This document shows, in pieces, positions 1 to 11,159 of a stretch of DNA of 64,000 bases (position 1 is the stretch's first letter; each line of letters begins with the position of its first letter). The notes below the pieces were generated by a model. It did no database searches, was not told the origin of the DNA, and saw only the letters and a list, made by a program, of their open reading frames with translations. The DNA comes from Sycobia sp. Sy_11 (taxonomy: Eukaryota > Arthropoda > Insecta > Hymenoptera > Epichrysomallidae): assembly GCA_018907035.1 (NCBI GenBank), contig JACCIC010000290.1, positions 364,001-428,000 of the forward strand, read 5' to 3'. The translations under genes and the position numbers were made by a program.

Positions 1-229
1 GTGTTAATCAGGGCATGGAATTGGAATCCATAACACCTGATTGGGACACTAATTTCCAGAATGTGCTGACAGAGTTCCTGCTCGTTCGGGTGCTGCATTA
101 TAACTGAACTCTGGGGCCTCGGGACGGCTCTTATATAGTGTATTCATGGTGGTATATTATCTAGTTTGTTATATCTTTCCCGTAGATCCTTAATGTGAAT
201 ATGTTTAATAATTTTTCCTTTATTATCTT

Positions 230-1134
230 TCAGGTCATATATAACCGGCGATATCTTTCTGAAGATAGTATACGGCCCAGATACTTTGGGGCTAGTTTTG
301 CGTTGAATGCGTCTATTTTGTTTGATAAATCATGTGATCTTTTATAGACGCAATCGCCGATTTCCGGGCTCGATTTTCGACGTTTTTGATCATAATAATA
401 TTTCTGTTTTTGGAAACTCCAAGCTAGTTGAATTTGTACGAGTTCTATTGTCTCCTGTATTTTTTTGATACAGTGTTTGGCGGTAAGATTCGATTTTTGG
501 CCGTATTGTTGAAAAAGAGATCCGGGCGCTCTTAATTTTCGACCAAAATTTATATAGGCGGGTGTAAAACTTATCGTTTCGGAAGTAGCCGTGTTGTACG
601 CGAATTGTAGCTCGGATAAATAGTAATCCCATGTTCTATGATTTTTCTCTATATATTGAGAAATCATTGTTCTGATTACTTTATTAGCTCGTTCTACGGG
701 ATTACATTGCGGCGTGTATGGTGGTGTTTTCCGATGAGCTATTCCGGTTATCGACAGCATTTACGTAAATTCTTGGGAGACATATTGTTTCCCATTATAC
801 GAAATGATAATTTTTGGACATCCGAAGCGTAATATTACTTGTTGTTTTACTGCCTGAGTTATAGCCTCGGCAGTTGCTTTTCTTAAGGGTTTTAATTCTA
901 CCCATTTCGTAAATTTATCCTGCATTACAACTAGCCATATGTTCAATTTTGTTGATCTCGGGAGTGGTCCTATGAGATCTACTGCCACGATATCCCAGGG
1001 TTGTTCGACTAAAGTTGCATGCAGTTTTCCGGCGGGTGCCTGTTGCTGAGATTTGAATTTTTGACAATTTTCGCAGTTTCTTATGTATTTTACTGTCATC
1101 TGGAACATTCCCGGCCAATAATACTTTTTTGCAA
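230..1134 (-). pseudogene. Gypsy integrase remnant (copy A)
   Basis: Integrase inserts retrotransposon cDNA into the chromosome. Visible on the minus strand are the end of the zinc-binding region (CENCQKF), the first catalytic Asp in VAVDLIGPLP, and the third catalytic residue Glu in NPVERANK. The second catalytic Asp, normally in a DNG motif, reads YNG here, so the active site is broken. An in-frame TAA at 761-763 splits the core into two ORFs in the same frame (1108 down to 761, then 760 down to 230). The C-terminal part ends near KYLGRI, where Gypsy integrases usually have their chromodomain-like or SH3-like end. The reading is a dead integrase; the family call rests on the motif order and spacing. 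Confidence 0.82.
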
Positions 1135-1157
1135 TTTTATATTCTGTATTCTGTTAT

Positions 1158-1823
1158 TTATTTTTGTATTCTGTTATGAATCTGTCTGTCTAGATGACGG
1201 CGTTTGCTTGGCGACAGATAAAATTTTCTTAAACCTTCTTCTAATTCCGAAAACGTTTTAAAATTGGAGGCATAGTTCCTATGCCACAATTGAGTATCAC
1301 CTCTCAATAATTCCGGGAATCCGTTCAGAATTTGATGATCGGATAAGTTATATGCTGTCTGTAACTCATGGACCCTTTCGAGAAATAAATGTATGTTTTT
1401 GCCATCGAAATGGCAATTCCATTTCCTCATTTGGTCCATTACTTTGGTATTTTCTTGTGCAGACGACGATTGCTGTACATACACAGTAGCCGGCGGCGTG
1501 CTATAAGGTGTGTTCGCAGCTGGGTGTGCCACTACTGGACTTGACGTTGATGCAGCTGCTTGTTAATTTAGGAGCTGCAGACATAGTTGCCGAAATTCTT
1601 CCTCAATTTCTTCAAGATCTTGAGTTCGATTCATATCTTTGTTGAAGTCTTTTTCGTCTTCTGGTTTGTCGAAAAAGAGCTCCGGGTGAGCCCGTACATA
1701 TGAAATTAAATTTTGTCGTAAATACGCTTTCGTACCTTCTATTGGTAAATTAGTTTTAGCGAGTTCTCGTTCGATTTGCTCTTTCGTTAATTTATAGATC
1801 CAGCTTACTCGCGGTTTAGCCAT
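1158..1823 (-). pseudogene. Gypsy gag remnant with SAP-like N-terminus (copy A)
   Basis: This is the structural Gag of copy A. It starts MAKPRVSWIYKL at 1823. The first 45 residues look like a SAP-type helix-extended-loop-helix (EQIERELAKTNLP then TKAYLRQNLISYVRAHPE), followed by an acidic linker. An in-frame TAA at 1563-1565 interrupts it, where copy B has Gln. The rest (1532-1158) contains the capsid-like stretch with DHQILNGFPELLRGD and LWHRNY, typical of retrotransposon Gag capsid domains. Zinc knuckles are lost in the internal deletion. About three quarters of the first 80 residues match copy B by eye. Confidence 0.8.
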
Positions 1824-2107
1824 TTTAGCAAGATTTTAAGTGTATACAAAAAAATATATACTGTGTAATATTTTTTAATTTTCTGGAACGGAGAAAATAA
1901 TTTCTTTTAATTTTATCTATGAGAAAACTATTATTTCAGTTTTCTATTTTGATAACGATCAATTTTAAATAAATTTCGATTTGTGTTACTTCGTGCTTCG
2001 GCTCAACACGCCTTAGCACCTAGTCGCTCAGCACGCCACTAGGCTCTTTTCACACAAATCGAAAAAATACGGTTTTTGTATAAATAATTAAAAAATTTCC
2101 GTTTAAA
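1824..2107 (-). other. Untranslated gag leader of Gypsy copy A
   Basis: AT-rich sequence upstream of gag that aligns by eye with 20010-20262 in copy B, including the shared string CCACTAGGCTCTTTTCACAC on the plus strand. It ends near 2107, about 75 bases short of where copy B has its primer binding site. No ORF. Confidence 0.7.
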
Positions 2108-3415
2108 GTGCATCGGGGAAAGCTGATCGGAAATCCGAAAGGGGCCCTCGTACCTAGGAGCCAATTTGGTGGAGAACCTCTGAGTCCCGCTCGATAACAT
2201 GCCTACCTTGCGCAACAGTTGGTCTCCCACCCTGGAACTCACATCTCGTCTACCCCGATTGTAGTACCTTTCTTGAGTGGCCCGTACCCCGTCGATGTGG
2301 CGGACGACAAGGTCCCTCAACGCGTCTAATCGCCGCATACGGTCCTTCCATACCTCGGGGTCGATCCTCGAAACCAACTCGCGTCCCTCAACCTCTCTTC
2401 TCAAGCTTTTGACCGGTTGCGGATGCCGGCCGAAGTTTAAAAACGCTGGTGACACTCTCGTTGATGTTTGTGTTGATGTGTTCATGGCGTGACGTAGTTC
2501 GCACAGATGTAGGTCCCAATCGCGGTGGTCCGGTCCCACGAATATGGAAATCATGGTCTTTAAGGTCCGATTACTCCGCTCCACAGGGTTGGCTTGTGGG
2601 TGGTATGGTGGCGTTGTGACATGTTTCACACCATATCCTTCTAACATTTTCTTTAGTACGTGATTATCGAATTCAGTCCCATTGTCGCTCAAGAAGTAGT
2701 CTGGCGTGTTCCATCGGAATCGGACTAAATTCTCGAAAGCCTTGGCGACTTCCTTACCGTCGGCTCTCTTCAACGCCTTTAATTCAACCCATCGGGTGAA
2801 TAGGTCCTGGAATACCAGTATATACTTGTATTGCCTCTTACTCGGGGGAAGCTCGACGACATCGGCAGCCACAACGACCCAAGGTTTTTCCACGATGCGA
2901 TAACCCATCAGTCCCTGTGGCCCGGTTTGTGTGGGCTTATGTCGCTGGCACTCGGGGCACTGCCGAACATAGGTGTTCGTATCGTGGTAGATTCCCGGCC
3001 AGTCGTAATCTCTCGTGATTCTGTCGTACGTCTTCTTGACGCCCAGATGGCCAGCTGACGGTTCCTCATGTGCCTCACGCAACACTCTCTCTCTCTCTCT
3101 GTGGTCCGTTGGTACAACGAGTTTCCAACTCTCGTGGTCCTCTGTCACGTTCTCCAAAATAGTATCCACCCTGCGCCTGTATAACATACCATCGTGTACA
3201 CTCCACTCCGGAAACTTGTATGGGAATTCTATGACTTCCTGAACCCTCTGGGTGTACCATTCATCCTCACACGGTTCGAATGCAATTTCTTCGAACTCGT
3301 TCTCGAACATCCGGGACAACGCGTCCGGGACGTGGTGAATGGCTCCGCGTCTATGTATTATCTCAAAATCCCATTGCTGCATCTCTAGGGCGCAGCGGGA
3401 CAGGCGGCCAGTAGG
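2108..3415 (-). pseudogene. Gypsy integrase, C-terminal pol (element 2)
   Basis: Minus-strand integrase in the same frame as RT, separated from it by one TAA at 3416-3418. In order: the end of RNase H/linker (HHVPDALSR); an HHCC zinc finger (HLGVKKTYDRI then CPECQRHK); the catalytic core with Asp in VVAADVVELPPS, Asp in FLSDNGTEFD and Glu in NPVERSNRT, so D,D-35-E is complete; then a basic C-terminal domain with RVGDQLLRK and LAPRYEGPFRI. The Gypsy-specific end LSP is present. The open frame runs 24 more residues to 2039, but those are translated from the leader of copy A and are not integrase. The core itself has no stop. Confidence 0.88.
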
Positions 3416-4567
3416 TTATTTCAGGTTCCGGAGCCAGCGAAGTGCGCTGTGGTCCGTAATTGCTGTGAACTTATAGCCTTCCAAGTATGGTCTCAATTTC
3501 TTGATCGACCACAGCAACGCCAAGCACTCTTTTTCTGAGGTCGTATAGTTGCGCTCCGCCGCGGTCAATACACGATTCACGTAGACTATTGGATGCTCAC
3601 CATCCTCTCCCTCTTGCATCAGTACTGCCCCAATCGTGTAATGGCTCGCATCACACTGTACCGAGAATGGCTTCGAAAAATCCGGTCGGGCGAGCACTGG
3701 CGCGGTCGTCAATGCTTCCTTTAGTTTGTTGAACGCCTCTTCTTGATCTGTGTCCCAGGCCCATGGTTGGCCCTTCCGTAATAACTTAACTAACGGGATT
3801 TTCAGTTCCGAGTCTTTATCAATGAACCTTGAGTACCAGCCAACCATGCCTAGGAACCGCCGCAGTTGCTTCATGGTCCTCGGGGCTGGGTACTCTAACA
3901 ATGGTCGCACTTTCTCTGGGTCCGGTCTGAGACCTTCACGGTCCAACAGGAAACCGAGGTACGCCATTTGAGAACAGCAAAACTCGCACTTCTTCCTATT
4001 TACGGATAGTCCTGCACCTCTCAGTCGTTTTAACACGCACTCTAGCCAGGCCATGTGATCCTTAAACGATTCTGTAGCTATGATGATGTCATCCAGGTAT
4101 CCAAATACGTTGGGTTCATACTCTGGTCCGAACAGGGCGTCGATGAGCCGCTGGAGGGTCATGGGGGCGTTCGTCAGGCCGAACGGCATTCTGGTGAACT
4201 GCCAGAGACCTGATCCGGGTAATGCGAAGGCCGTGAACTTCCTGCTCTTTGCGTCCATTGGTATCTGGACGTACGCTTCCTTTAGGTCTACCTTCGCTAA
4301 ATATCTGGCCTTACGCAGTTTATCTAAGATAGAATCCATACTAGGTAACGAATAGGCGTCCTTGACGGTAACAGCGTTCAGGTCTCTGTAGTCCACACAG
4401 AAACGGAACGAACCGTCGGACTTTTTCACGATAACAGGCGCGCTGCTCCCCTCACTGGCCGAGCGCTCAATCACTCCTTTCTCAAACATCTTCTTCACTT
4501 CATCCTGTGCTACTTGCATCATCATCGGCGACATGCGTCTCGGCCGGTGTTTGACTGGAGCCGCGTC
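3416..4567 (-). pseudogene. Gypsy reverse transcriptase and RNase H (element 2)
   Basis: RNA- and DNA-templated polymerase plus RNase H of the element. The 372-residue open stretch begins near 4534, but the frame is open from 4567, just below a TAG at 4568-4570, so the Met start is only nominal. RT motifs in order: SDGSFRFCVDYRDLN, LAKVDLKEAYVQIP, FTRMPFGLTNAP and the active site FGYLDDIIIA with both Asp present. RNase H follows with VQCDASHYTIGAVL, TTSEKECLALLW and ITDHSALRWL. The stretch ends at TAA 3416-3418, after which integrase continues in the same frame. All RT catalytic residues are intact; the two stop codons are what disable the polyprotein. Confidence 0.9.
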
Positions 4568-5289
4568 CTATACCTTTATTCTATGTTCGGTCAGGGTAGT
4601 CGCTCCCAATCGTTCAGCGGCCTCGGGCAACAACTTACTCACGAGGTCCTCGACTAAGGCCCTTTGGTCCTCGCTGGCTTCGACGATACCCGCGCATTCG
4701 GCCGATATTGCTAACTGTTCCTCTTCTGCCTCTTGTCCCGTGCGACTAAACTTTCTCCACTTACCGCCTCGTATACGCCACTGTCCAGATCCAAGACGGG
4801 CTTCGACCTCCCAAATCTGGCAAAAGTCCATACCCAATATAAGGGCATGGTCCAGGAACTCGCGGCTTTGACTGACAACTCTCCGACAACTCCATCCACT
4901 TCTATTATTAGCGGTAGCTCGCCTAGCATGGTCGTCCCTCCGTCGAGGGCACTCTTCAGCCTCGTCGAGGTCGGCCGTAGTCGATCCTTGAATCGCTCGG
5001 CTACTCGAGGTCCGACGACCGAACGTACAGCTCCAGGATCGAACAATGCGCGATAATTCCTCCCGTTCATCCCCACGGGAAGAAACAATCGATTCTCTAA
5101 CGTCGCACCGGCTACCTCGGGTCCATCTTGGTCCGGGCCGGTTTCTTCCGTCTGTACAGTTTTTTCAGGTCCTGGGACTCCACAGGTCCTGATGTTCGAT
5201 CTAACTCCGCCCCAACTATACTCCCCCCCTGAACTGTACTGTGGGGAGGTCCCGGCGTTAGCCAGGCTGGAGGCATACCTCCCGGCCAT
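4568..5289 (-). pseudogene. Gypsy aspartic protease region (element 2), frameshifted
   Basis: Retroviral-type aspartic protease region. ORF 5289-4711 contains FLPVGMNGRNYRALFDPGA, where the usual D-[ST]-G active site reads D-P-G, and a flap-like segment. The following C-terminal part, with LGMDFCQIWEV (the LG.DF motif that ends these proteases), lies in a different frame at 4837-4571, the frame shared with RT. A frameshift therefore separates the two halves of the protease. The frame then closes at TAG 4568-4570. D-P-G occurs in some Gypsy lineages, so it is not by itself proof of inactivity. Confidence 0.7.
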
Positions 5290-5980
5290 CTCGGTGGCGG
5301 GAACTCTAATTTCTTCAATACTTCGTTTAATCCGTAGTTAGCATTCTGCGGGGCACTCTTGGCTTCGGACGCTTCTCTCGCATCTATCGTTGGTCGGGGC
5401 GGTCTTACTATACACGGTCTCTCCTCCGTATACCACTTCGCTCCCTCGGTCTGCCGCTCCCTCGGGGACTCCCCGATCTGTACTTGACCTATCCAACAGT
5501 CCTCGATCTTACGATTCTCTCGCCCCTCACACCGGACTCCGGTGTTCTCCTTCGGTACATTTCGCTCTAGCATCGTATGCTCCACTTGATCGGCTGCCTT
5601 ACACGCAGGCTTCTCCGGTTCACGCTTGACTTGCGGCTGAACGTCACCGCTTAGTGGCTCCTTTTTCTTCGGAATGGCTCCCTTGGACTCCGGCATGCGG
5701 TTCGGCCCTAACGGCGTCCCGAGGGTGAACGGGGGGTTGCGGGACTGTTGCGTCCCCCCGTCCTCTCGTTTCCCAACCTCGTACAGATGGGGGCGCAATC
5801 AGGGCAGTCACGGATTGCAACTCCCTCTCGGCCGCACCATTGGCACGACAGTGTGCTTCTCCGACTGCTTGGGCAGTCGGTGGCATAATGGCCGCGTTGA
5901 TGACACCGGCAGCATGAGATGCTCGGGCAATTCGCCGCCCGGTGTCCTACTGCTCTACAGTGGAAGCACGAACCGTAGAA
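5290..5980 (-). pseudogene. Gypsy nucleocapsid zinc knuckles and linker (element 2)
   Basis: Reading the minus strand from about 5965 gives three zinc-knuckle-like motifs in tandem: CFHCRAVGHRAANC, CCRCHQRGHYATDC and CQWCGREGVAIRDC, then CPDCAPIC. The first two have CX2CX4HX4C spacing; the third has Val at the His position, as the corresponding motif of copy B also has. These knuckles package the genomic RNA. They lie in another frame from gag upstream and from the proline/glutamate-rich linker ORF (5798-5112) downstream, so at least two frameshifts separate them from their neighbours. Confidence 0.65.
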
Positions 5981-6178
5981 CCGTCTGTCTTCCCTGTCAC
6001 GCGCTGGCGGCGAGCTTCTCCGAGTCTCCTCACGGCTTCGATTCTGCCACCGACCATTGTCTTCGAAACGGCGACTCGGACGTTGTGGTGATCGGATCCT
6101 TGGCTGCCGCGCTTCCCAACTTCTCGGCCGCTGTCGCGGTACGTTGGGAGATGGCCTGTGGTACCTCCGTTTTGGTTG

Positions 6179-8080
6179 TTACATCGGTCTCGGCGTCTGG
6201 GTCTCCACCGGTCCCTGTACGGCCGCTACCTCTCTGACCTTGGCTTTCGCTCCTTTGGTCCTCCTCCGTGTCTCCTTACTAACTCCCTCGCTGTCGGTCG
6301 ACTCAGTCCTTCGGCCTCTATCACTCTGCGTGATGGCCGCGACCTTCGTCGCCTTGACCTTAGCTACGGCGGGAGCAGCGCTACGAGTTCTCATCTTGTC
6401 CTTCGCTGGTGGTGCGCTCCACCGGTTTTGGAGCTCCATGGTTCGTTCCATCTCGAGGCCATAGCGTATTAATTCTGTAAAGTTGATGAACGTCTTGCCC
6501 ACTATGTAGACCTGATACTCTGGTCGTAAGTTGTTGGCAGAGACCATCACCTGCTCGCTTAACGGCGGCGGTCTCCGGAAGTACGAGACAATGTGCCTGA
6601 ACTTGGCGACGAAGGTGGCGACGGTCTCGCTGCGGTCCTGGGTCCTCGAATAAAGTTCCCTTCGAAGGTCATCCTCGCCCAGCTGGTTGGTGAATCTCAG
6701 CCTGAACGCCTCTTCAAAGGCTGCCCAACTATTGGTCTCCGCCCGGATAGGTCGATACCACTGCTTAGCATCTCCCTTCAGGGTACTGGGGATCGCCCTG
6801 ATTAATTCGCTCTCCGTCAGGCGGGCTGAGTATCTACACTCTTCGAGGTCCGCGAGGTATTCTTCCGGATACTCCTGGTCGGTCCCCGAGAACTTGATAC
6901 CCCAGTCCTTTAGGATTCTCGCTGGCGAGTGCTGTCCGTAACCCCGACTGCTCCCGTGTGGACACGCACACGGGGGCGAGATTGGCCTCGCTGTGTCCCG
7001 TTCCAGGCTACTGTTGCGGACGGGAGGTGGCGGCGGACAACAGTCTCGGCCAGGATTTCCGGTCCGTTCGGTCGGCGGACGTTCTCGCGTCACGGTCGGT
7101 CCGTATTCTGCGGCTCTCCCCCCGGTTTTACCTACTTTACCGGCGCCAGGTCTAGGAGTCGGTGCACGCGTGGCTTCGGGCCGATCGCCTCCTCCGTGCT
7201 GACTGTCCTCGTCAGACGCCAAGTTGGCGTCGTCGTCGACCTCCTCCCTGACGCGAGGACCTGATACGTTGCGGACGATGCTCCTGCCATCGCCGATCAC
7301 TCGTTGATTCGTATGCGATTGGGGCGGAACGCTACGGCGCTGACACTGTTGGTCGAACTGCGTCAGGATTGTTCGACGATCAATCTCTTCCTGTAACCGC
7401 AGCCGCTCTATGGACATCTCTATGGACTCTGCCACCCGTTTTTGATCTTCTAGACGGCGCAACGAACCCGACTGGTCTGCCAGACTGACCGTTGACACCA
7501 CCCCCGGGTTGATCGTAATCGATTGGGAGTCTGACTTCGATAGGGTGTTCCCCGCAGTGGTGTACTTTGGCGTGGTGGTAGTGCACGTCGTCGCGGTGAC
7601 CGTCACAGCCCTGCCGGGAATCTGCGCGGCCATGGGCGGCGAAGTCCGTAGACTCTCGAAAGGGTTCACCCCCACCGTCGTCGGCGGGGTTGTCCGTCCT
7701 GGAATCTCCAGCTCCTCCAGGGTAGTCATTGGGCGTCCACGCCCACGTCCTGTCTATCTACGGCGCTTATCGACGAGGGAGTCATCCACGACTCGGGTCT
7801 GGTCCACACCGCGCGTAGGCGACGAGTCCCTATCTTCCTCGTCCTCCGTTGTCCAGGATATCTCTAGGGACGGGTCCTGATTACGGAGCTCAGCCCTTAG
7901 AAGGCGTCTCTGTAGCGTATGACGGTCGCCGTGCGTACTCGCACCTAGCGAGCTTAAGACGGCCTTTAGCTGGTCCTGGTCCAGACGGCGAATCCGACCG
8001 TACATCGCCTAGACCCCATCGTACTGGTCCATAATCAGCTCCAAGGACGCGTTGCTGGTATCGCTCTTCACGGACGCCAT
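6179..8080 (-). pseudogene. Gypsy gag (element 2) with two stop codons
   Basis: Gag of element 2. The start chosen is the ATG at 8080 (MASVKSDTS). The same frame runs to 6179, interrupted by TAG at 8006-8008 and TAG at 7754-7756. An N-terminal SAP-like segment (LDQDQLKAVLSSLG then RHTLQRRLLRAEL) lies just after the first stop. A long low-complexity Ser/Thr/Arg/Pro region follows, then a capsid-like part with WGIKFSGTDQEYPEEYLADL, LKGDAKQWYRPIR and AFRLRFTNQLGEDDLRREL, the classic Gag capsid pattern. The C-terminus is basic and reads out of frame before the zinc knuckles. Confidence 0.78.
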
Positions 8081-10097
8081 GGTCACTTCTAGAGATTCTG
8101 CCTCGTCTATTCGCTCCTGTGTACGATTGCACGGTTCGAAACGCGATCTGCTTTGCCGTCCGGAATCGTCAAACGGAGGCGGGATAGCGGACGAAAAACG
8201 GGGGTGCACGTGTGTGGGAGCAAAAAGGGTAGGGGGCCGAATCGCGTGCCAGCGGGATCGTGATACAATGAATTTCAAATTATAACATTTATCAATTAAA
8301 TCAAATAAATCTGGCGATTACCTTACTTTTTGTACCTAGAAGGGATCGAATGAGAGAGTAAAACAACTCGGCGAGCAAGATTTCAACTATCGGTTTTACA
8401 ACACCGTCGATACTATCTCGTCTAGGTATTTCGATCTCTTCCGTAATCTGATCCACTATTCTTGCAAATTCCACCCGATCGTAGATTTTTAGATTCAATT
8501 CTGACTTATCTTCCTGAAAGGGGAAACAACGCGAGGTGGCTGGCAAGCGATCGGAATTGTCCGATGGACATCAGCAAAGATATAAATATATATAGAATTA
8601 TAATAATGTGTGACAGTCAGTGAGTCAAATCAATCAATAATAAATTTGTAACATATAATGAAATCAGTAAACGTACCTCAATCGACAATTAAGTTTAGGG
8701 CTACCATGCCCCAGGCTCGTCTCTCGATTCATCAATTTGTCGCGTAATCCGTAAATCTACCATTAATTAGATAAACAAATTTTTTCGTTTGGTCAATTAC
8801 CAGCACTTACAATAAGCCACTCGTATTCATTTTAACTTAAATTTATATTACGATTAAACCCTTTCATTTGTCACTCAAATCTGTTATTTTAATCTTGGTA
8901 ATCTGTTATCGTCCAGCTTACCCAAAGCTGTAATGATTTCAATTCGATAACTTTCTCGCAGATAAATCTGTATAATTACTTTTATATATTTATATACATT
9001 AAAACTACATCTTATCTGGAATTATTTCATCGCTTTCAGAGATCAGAATACTCCTTCGGCTTCTTGCAATAATAGTAAAATTCGTTGCATACTTATAATT
9101 AAACTTATTAATTTTTTTCATATAAAAAGCTTACAAATCAAGGCCTTCATGATCAAATAATTTATGAATGCTTTATTTTATTCTAAAGTAATACTAATAT
9201 TTAATTGTAATAGTAAGCAGGAATTCAATACTTATTAGTAACAGTTAGGAAGAATTTCGTCGATCAATGAGGGCAACAATATTAAATACTTTTAAGTCAA
9301 ATAAACAACAAATCAACTCAAATTATTTGAACTTAATACTTACATGTAGTCAATTACTTATTTATAATATTAATATGACAAATATTGAGAACGTGCTATG
9401 GCAATAATTGATCTCCGTCACTCTTATGTTGCCAAATTTAATGTTAATAACAACAATTGCCGATTATTCTATTTTATATATGTGTATACACACATTTATA
9501 CAATAATTATAAATCTGCAATAGAATTGCAGAAAATCAAGCTTTAGTTGATTGAAAAAAATTATGTTGCAATAGTGAAATTTTTTAAGAATTGAACAAAG
9601 ATAATTTGAAGTTTTTATGTCAAATAATAAAGGAAAGATTTTTTCTTATTTTAAAAAAAAATATGCAATCAATCATAAAAATTTTTAAATTCAACTTAAA
9701 ATTCGTGTGCCAGTGACAAAAATAGTAAATATGAAGTAAAGCATAATATATACATAACTATATACACTTTAATATTTAAAAATAATCTTAACGTATCACT
9801 TGAATCTTAAATTACATTGATATATTAAGTTTTGTGAATGTTAAGGTATTGCAAAATTTACAATAATCAGTAATTACAATATTTTTTTTAAAACAGTAAA
9901 TTAGACCATTTTTAAAGCCTATTTTTTTTTTATTGAATCTCAAATTTTACTTTTTTGCAAAAATATAATCTAACTAAAAGTGTTGATGCCAGAAAAAACA
10001 TTTTTTTTCCATTCTTCGACAAAAAAAAACATTTTTCTTTTCCACAAATTTTTTTTTTTTTTTTTTTTTTTTTAATTTCGCGATCCCGACCGGCTGG
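8081..10097 (-). other. Long AT-rich leader between PBS and gag of element 2
   Basis: About 2 kb between the gag start and the primer binding site, far longer than a usual Gypsy leader. From about 8290 to 9950 the base composition is AT-rich like the host background and unlike the GC-rich element, with no convincing ORF. An 81-codon minus-strand ORF (8546-8301) is not recognised. Poly-A/T tracts lie at 9950-10075. A later insertion into the leader is possible, but I saw no terminal repeats that prove it. Confidence 0.45.
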
Positions 10098-10115
10098 ACC
10101 CCACGTTGGGCGCCA
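10098..10115 (-). other. Primer binding site, tRNA-Lys type (element 2)
   Basis: The plus strand reads ACCCCACGTTGGGCGCCA, which matches 17 of 18 bases of the 3' end of animal tRNA-Lys(CUU) including CCA, as I know it. On the minus strand this is the TGGCGCCCAACGTGGGG primer binding site. It sits next to a TG dinucleotide at 10120 that would be the inner edge of the 5' LTR. This fixes the element orientation independently of the coding frames. Confidence 0.8.
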
Positions 10116-10119
10116 TTTT

Positions 10120-11008
10120 TGTGATGCCGCGATCCGCTCTCCGAAAATTGAATTTTATTTCGATCCCGGTGAGGTCGCGCACGCACAAAAAAAAACTTTA
10201 TTTTTACCTCCACTCACTTACCTCCTTTGCTGCAGAGGGGGTCCCGCCGGTCTGGGAGGGAAAGGCGTCAAATCAACAAGACAAAAAAACACAACAACGC
10301 GAGATCATCTTTTTTTTTCTTTCTCTTTATTGCACAACACTGAATTACACTGTCCGGTGGTTCACAATCCGTGCGTGCCTATCTTAATCCGGTCCCGCAT
10401 TCGACGCGTCCCGACCGCGATCCGCGCCCCGACGCGCCCACCGAACCCGGAGGAGGATGTCGAGGGATGGGAAGGGGGGACAGGGAACACAAGAGAGAAA
10501 CGGGGGAGGGGAGGAAACACACGCGGTGGATGCTCACCGCTCACCAGGATACTCGCTGTCCGCTGACGTCCGTCCTGCTGTCTCTCTCTCCAGCTCACCG
10601 GATCGGCCCTTGTGGTTGCCCTTCTCGTCGGCTGGGCTTCCTCGGCTCTGCCCGTTCTATCTCTTCTGCTCACTATCTCTCTTCTCTCTTATTTTCTTTT
10701 CTTACTTCTGCTCACTATCTTCTCTTACTTCTTCTCACTTTCTTTTCTTACTTCTTCTCACTTTCTTTCTTACTGCCTTTCTCACTTCCTTCTCCTACTT
10801 CTTCTCACTCCCTTCTTTTACTTCTTCTCATTTTCTTTCTTACTTCCTTTCTTACTTCCTTCTCGTACTTCTTCTCCTTTAGGTGGTCAACGACGCACTG
10901 CTCCTCGTCCCGCTGCTCGCAGGGAGGAAGGAGGGAAAAAGGGGGGGAAAGTTCGGCGGCTGCCGGCGACGGCCGACCGCGGCCGTGACGCGCCGAATAC
11001 GGCTTACA
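10120..11008 (-). repeat. Candidate 5' LTR of Gypsy element 2
   Basis: Starts TGTGATGCCGCG at 10120 directly beside the PBS. It may end at CA (11007-11008, minus-strand start TGTAAGCCGT). It contains a GC-rich part (10370-10640), a long pyrimidine tract (10646-10890) made of imperfect CTTCTTACTT-like units, and a second GC-rich part. The inner edge is supported by the PBS; the outer edge is a guess because no second LTR is in the window for comparison. ORFs in this region are simple-sequence translations. Confidence 0.45.
10646..10890 (+). repeat. Pyrimidine-rich imperfect tandem repeat
   Basis: Degenerate units of the type TTCTTACTTCTTCTCACT on the plus strand. They produce long Ser/Phe/Leu ORFs in all three frames, none of which looks like a real protein. 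Confidence 0.7.
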
Positions 11009-11159
11009 AAATGAATCTCCTTTTTTCTCTTGAATATAGCGATTACATACAAAAATTCAGCTTTAATAACTCAAATTAAACTTATAAATTAGGAATCGTA
11101 TACCGTTATTCGTTAGTGGTACGAATTCAACAGTTTCAACAGCATCACTTTCAAAGAAA

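Larger units (their letters stand above)
1..2107 (-). mobile_element. Ty3/Gypsy LTR retrotransposon, copy A, internally deleted
   Basis: Read on the minus strand, this stretch holds a gag leader, a gag remnant and then directly an integrase remnant. Protease, reverse transcriptase and RNase H are missing: gag stops near 1158 and the integrase zinc-binding region begins near 1135. Leader and gag match copy B at 18660-21350 over several hundred bases, so both belong to one family. The leader match ends abruptly near 2107, where the pol 3' end of a different Gypsy element begins; the expected PBS and 5' LTR are therefore absent. Positions 1-229 are the 3' side of integrase plus untranslated sequence, and the 3' LTR would lie beyond the window. 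Not autonomous. Confidence 0.8.
2108..11008 (-). mobile_element. GC-rich Ty3/Gypsy LTR retrotransposon (element 2)
   Basis: On the minus strand the order is candidate 5' LTR, PBS (10098-10115), long leader, gag, nucleocapsid, protease, RT, RNase H and integrase, which is the Ty3/Gypsy order. The coding part is clearly more GC-rich than its surroundings and than copy A. The 3' end is cut at about 2107, right after the integrase C-terminus, and runs into the leader of copy A, so no 3' LTR is present. Gag has two in-frame stops, the nucleocapsid/protease region is frameshifted, and pol has two in-frame stops. The right boundary at 11008 depends on a tentative LTR end. Confidence 0.8.

Noticed and set aside
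2039..2107. Extension of integrase to 2039
   Set aside because: The last 24 codons lie in the leader of another element, as the match to copy B shows.
5674..6472. Plus-strand ORFs across the Gypsy gag/nucleocapsid region
   Set aside because: They are antisense to zinc knuckles and gag of element 2; the minus strand explains the conservation.
10371..11079. Long Ser/Phe/Leu-rich ORFs
   Set aside because: They are open in several frames because of the pyrimidine repeat and have no domain.
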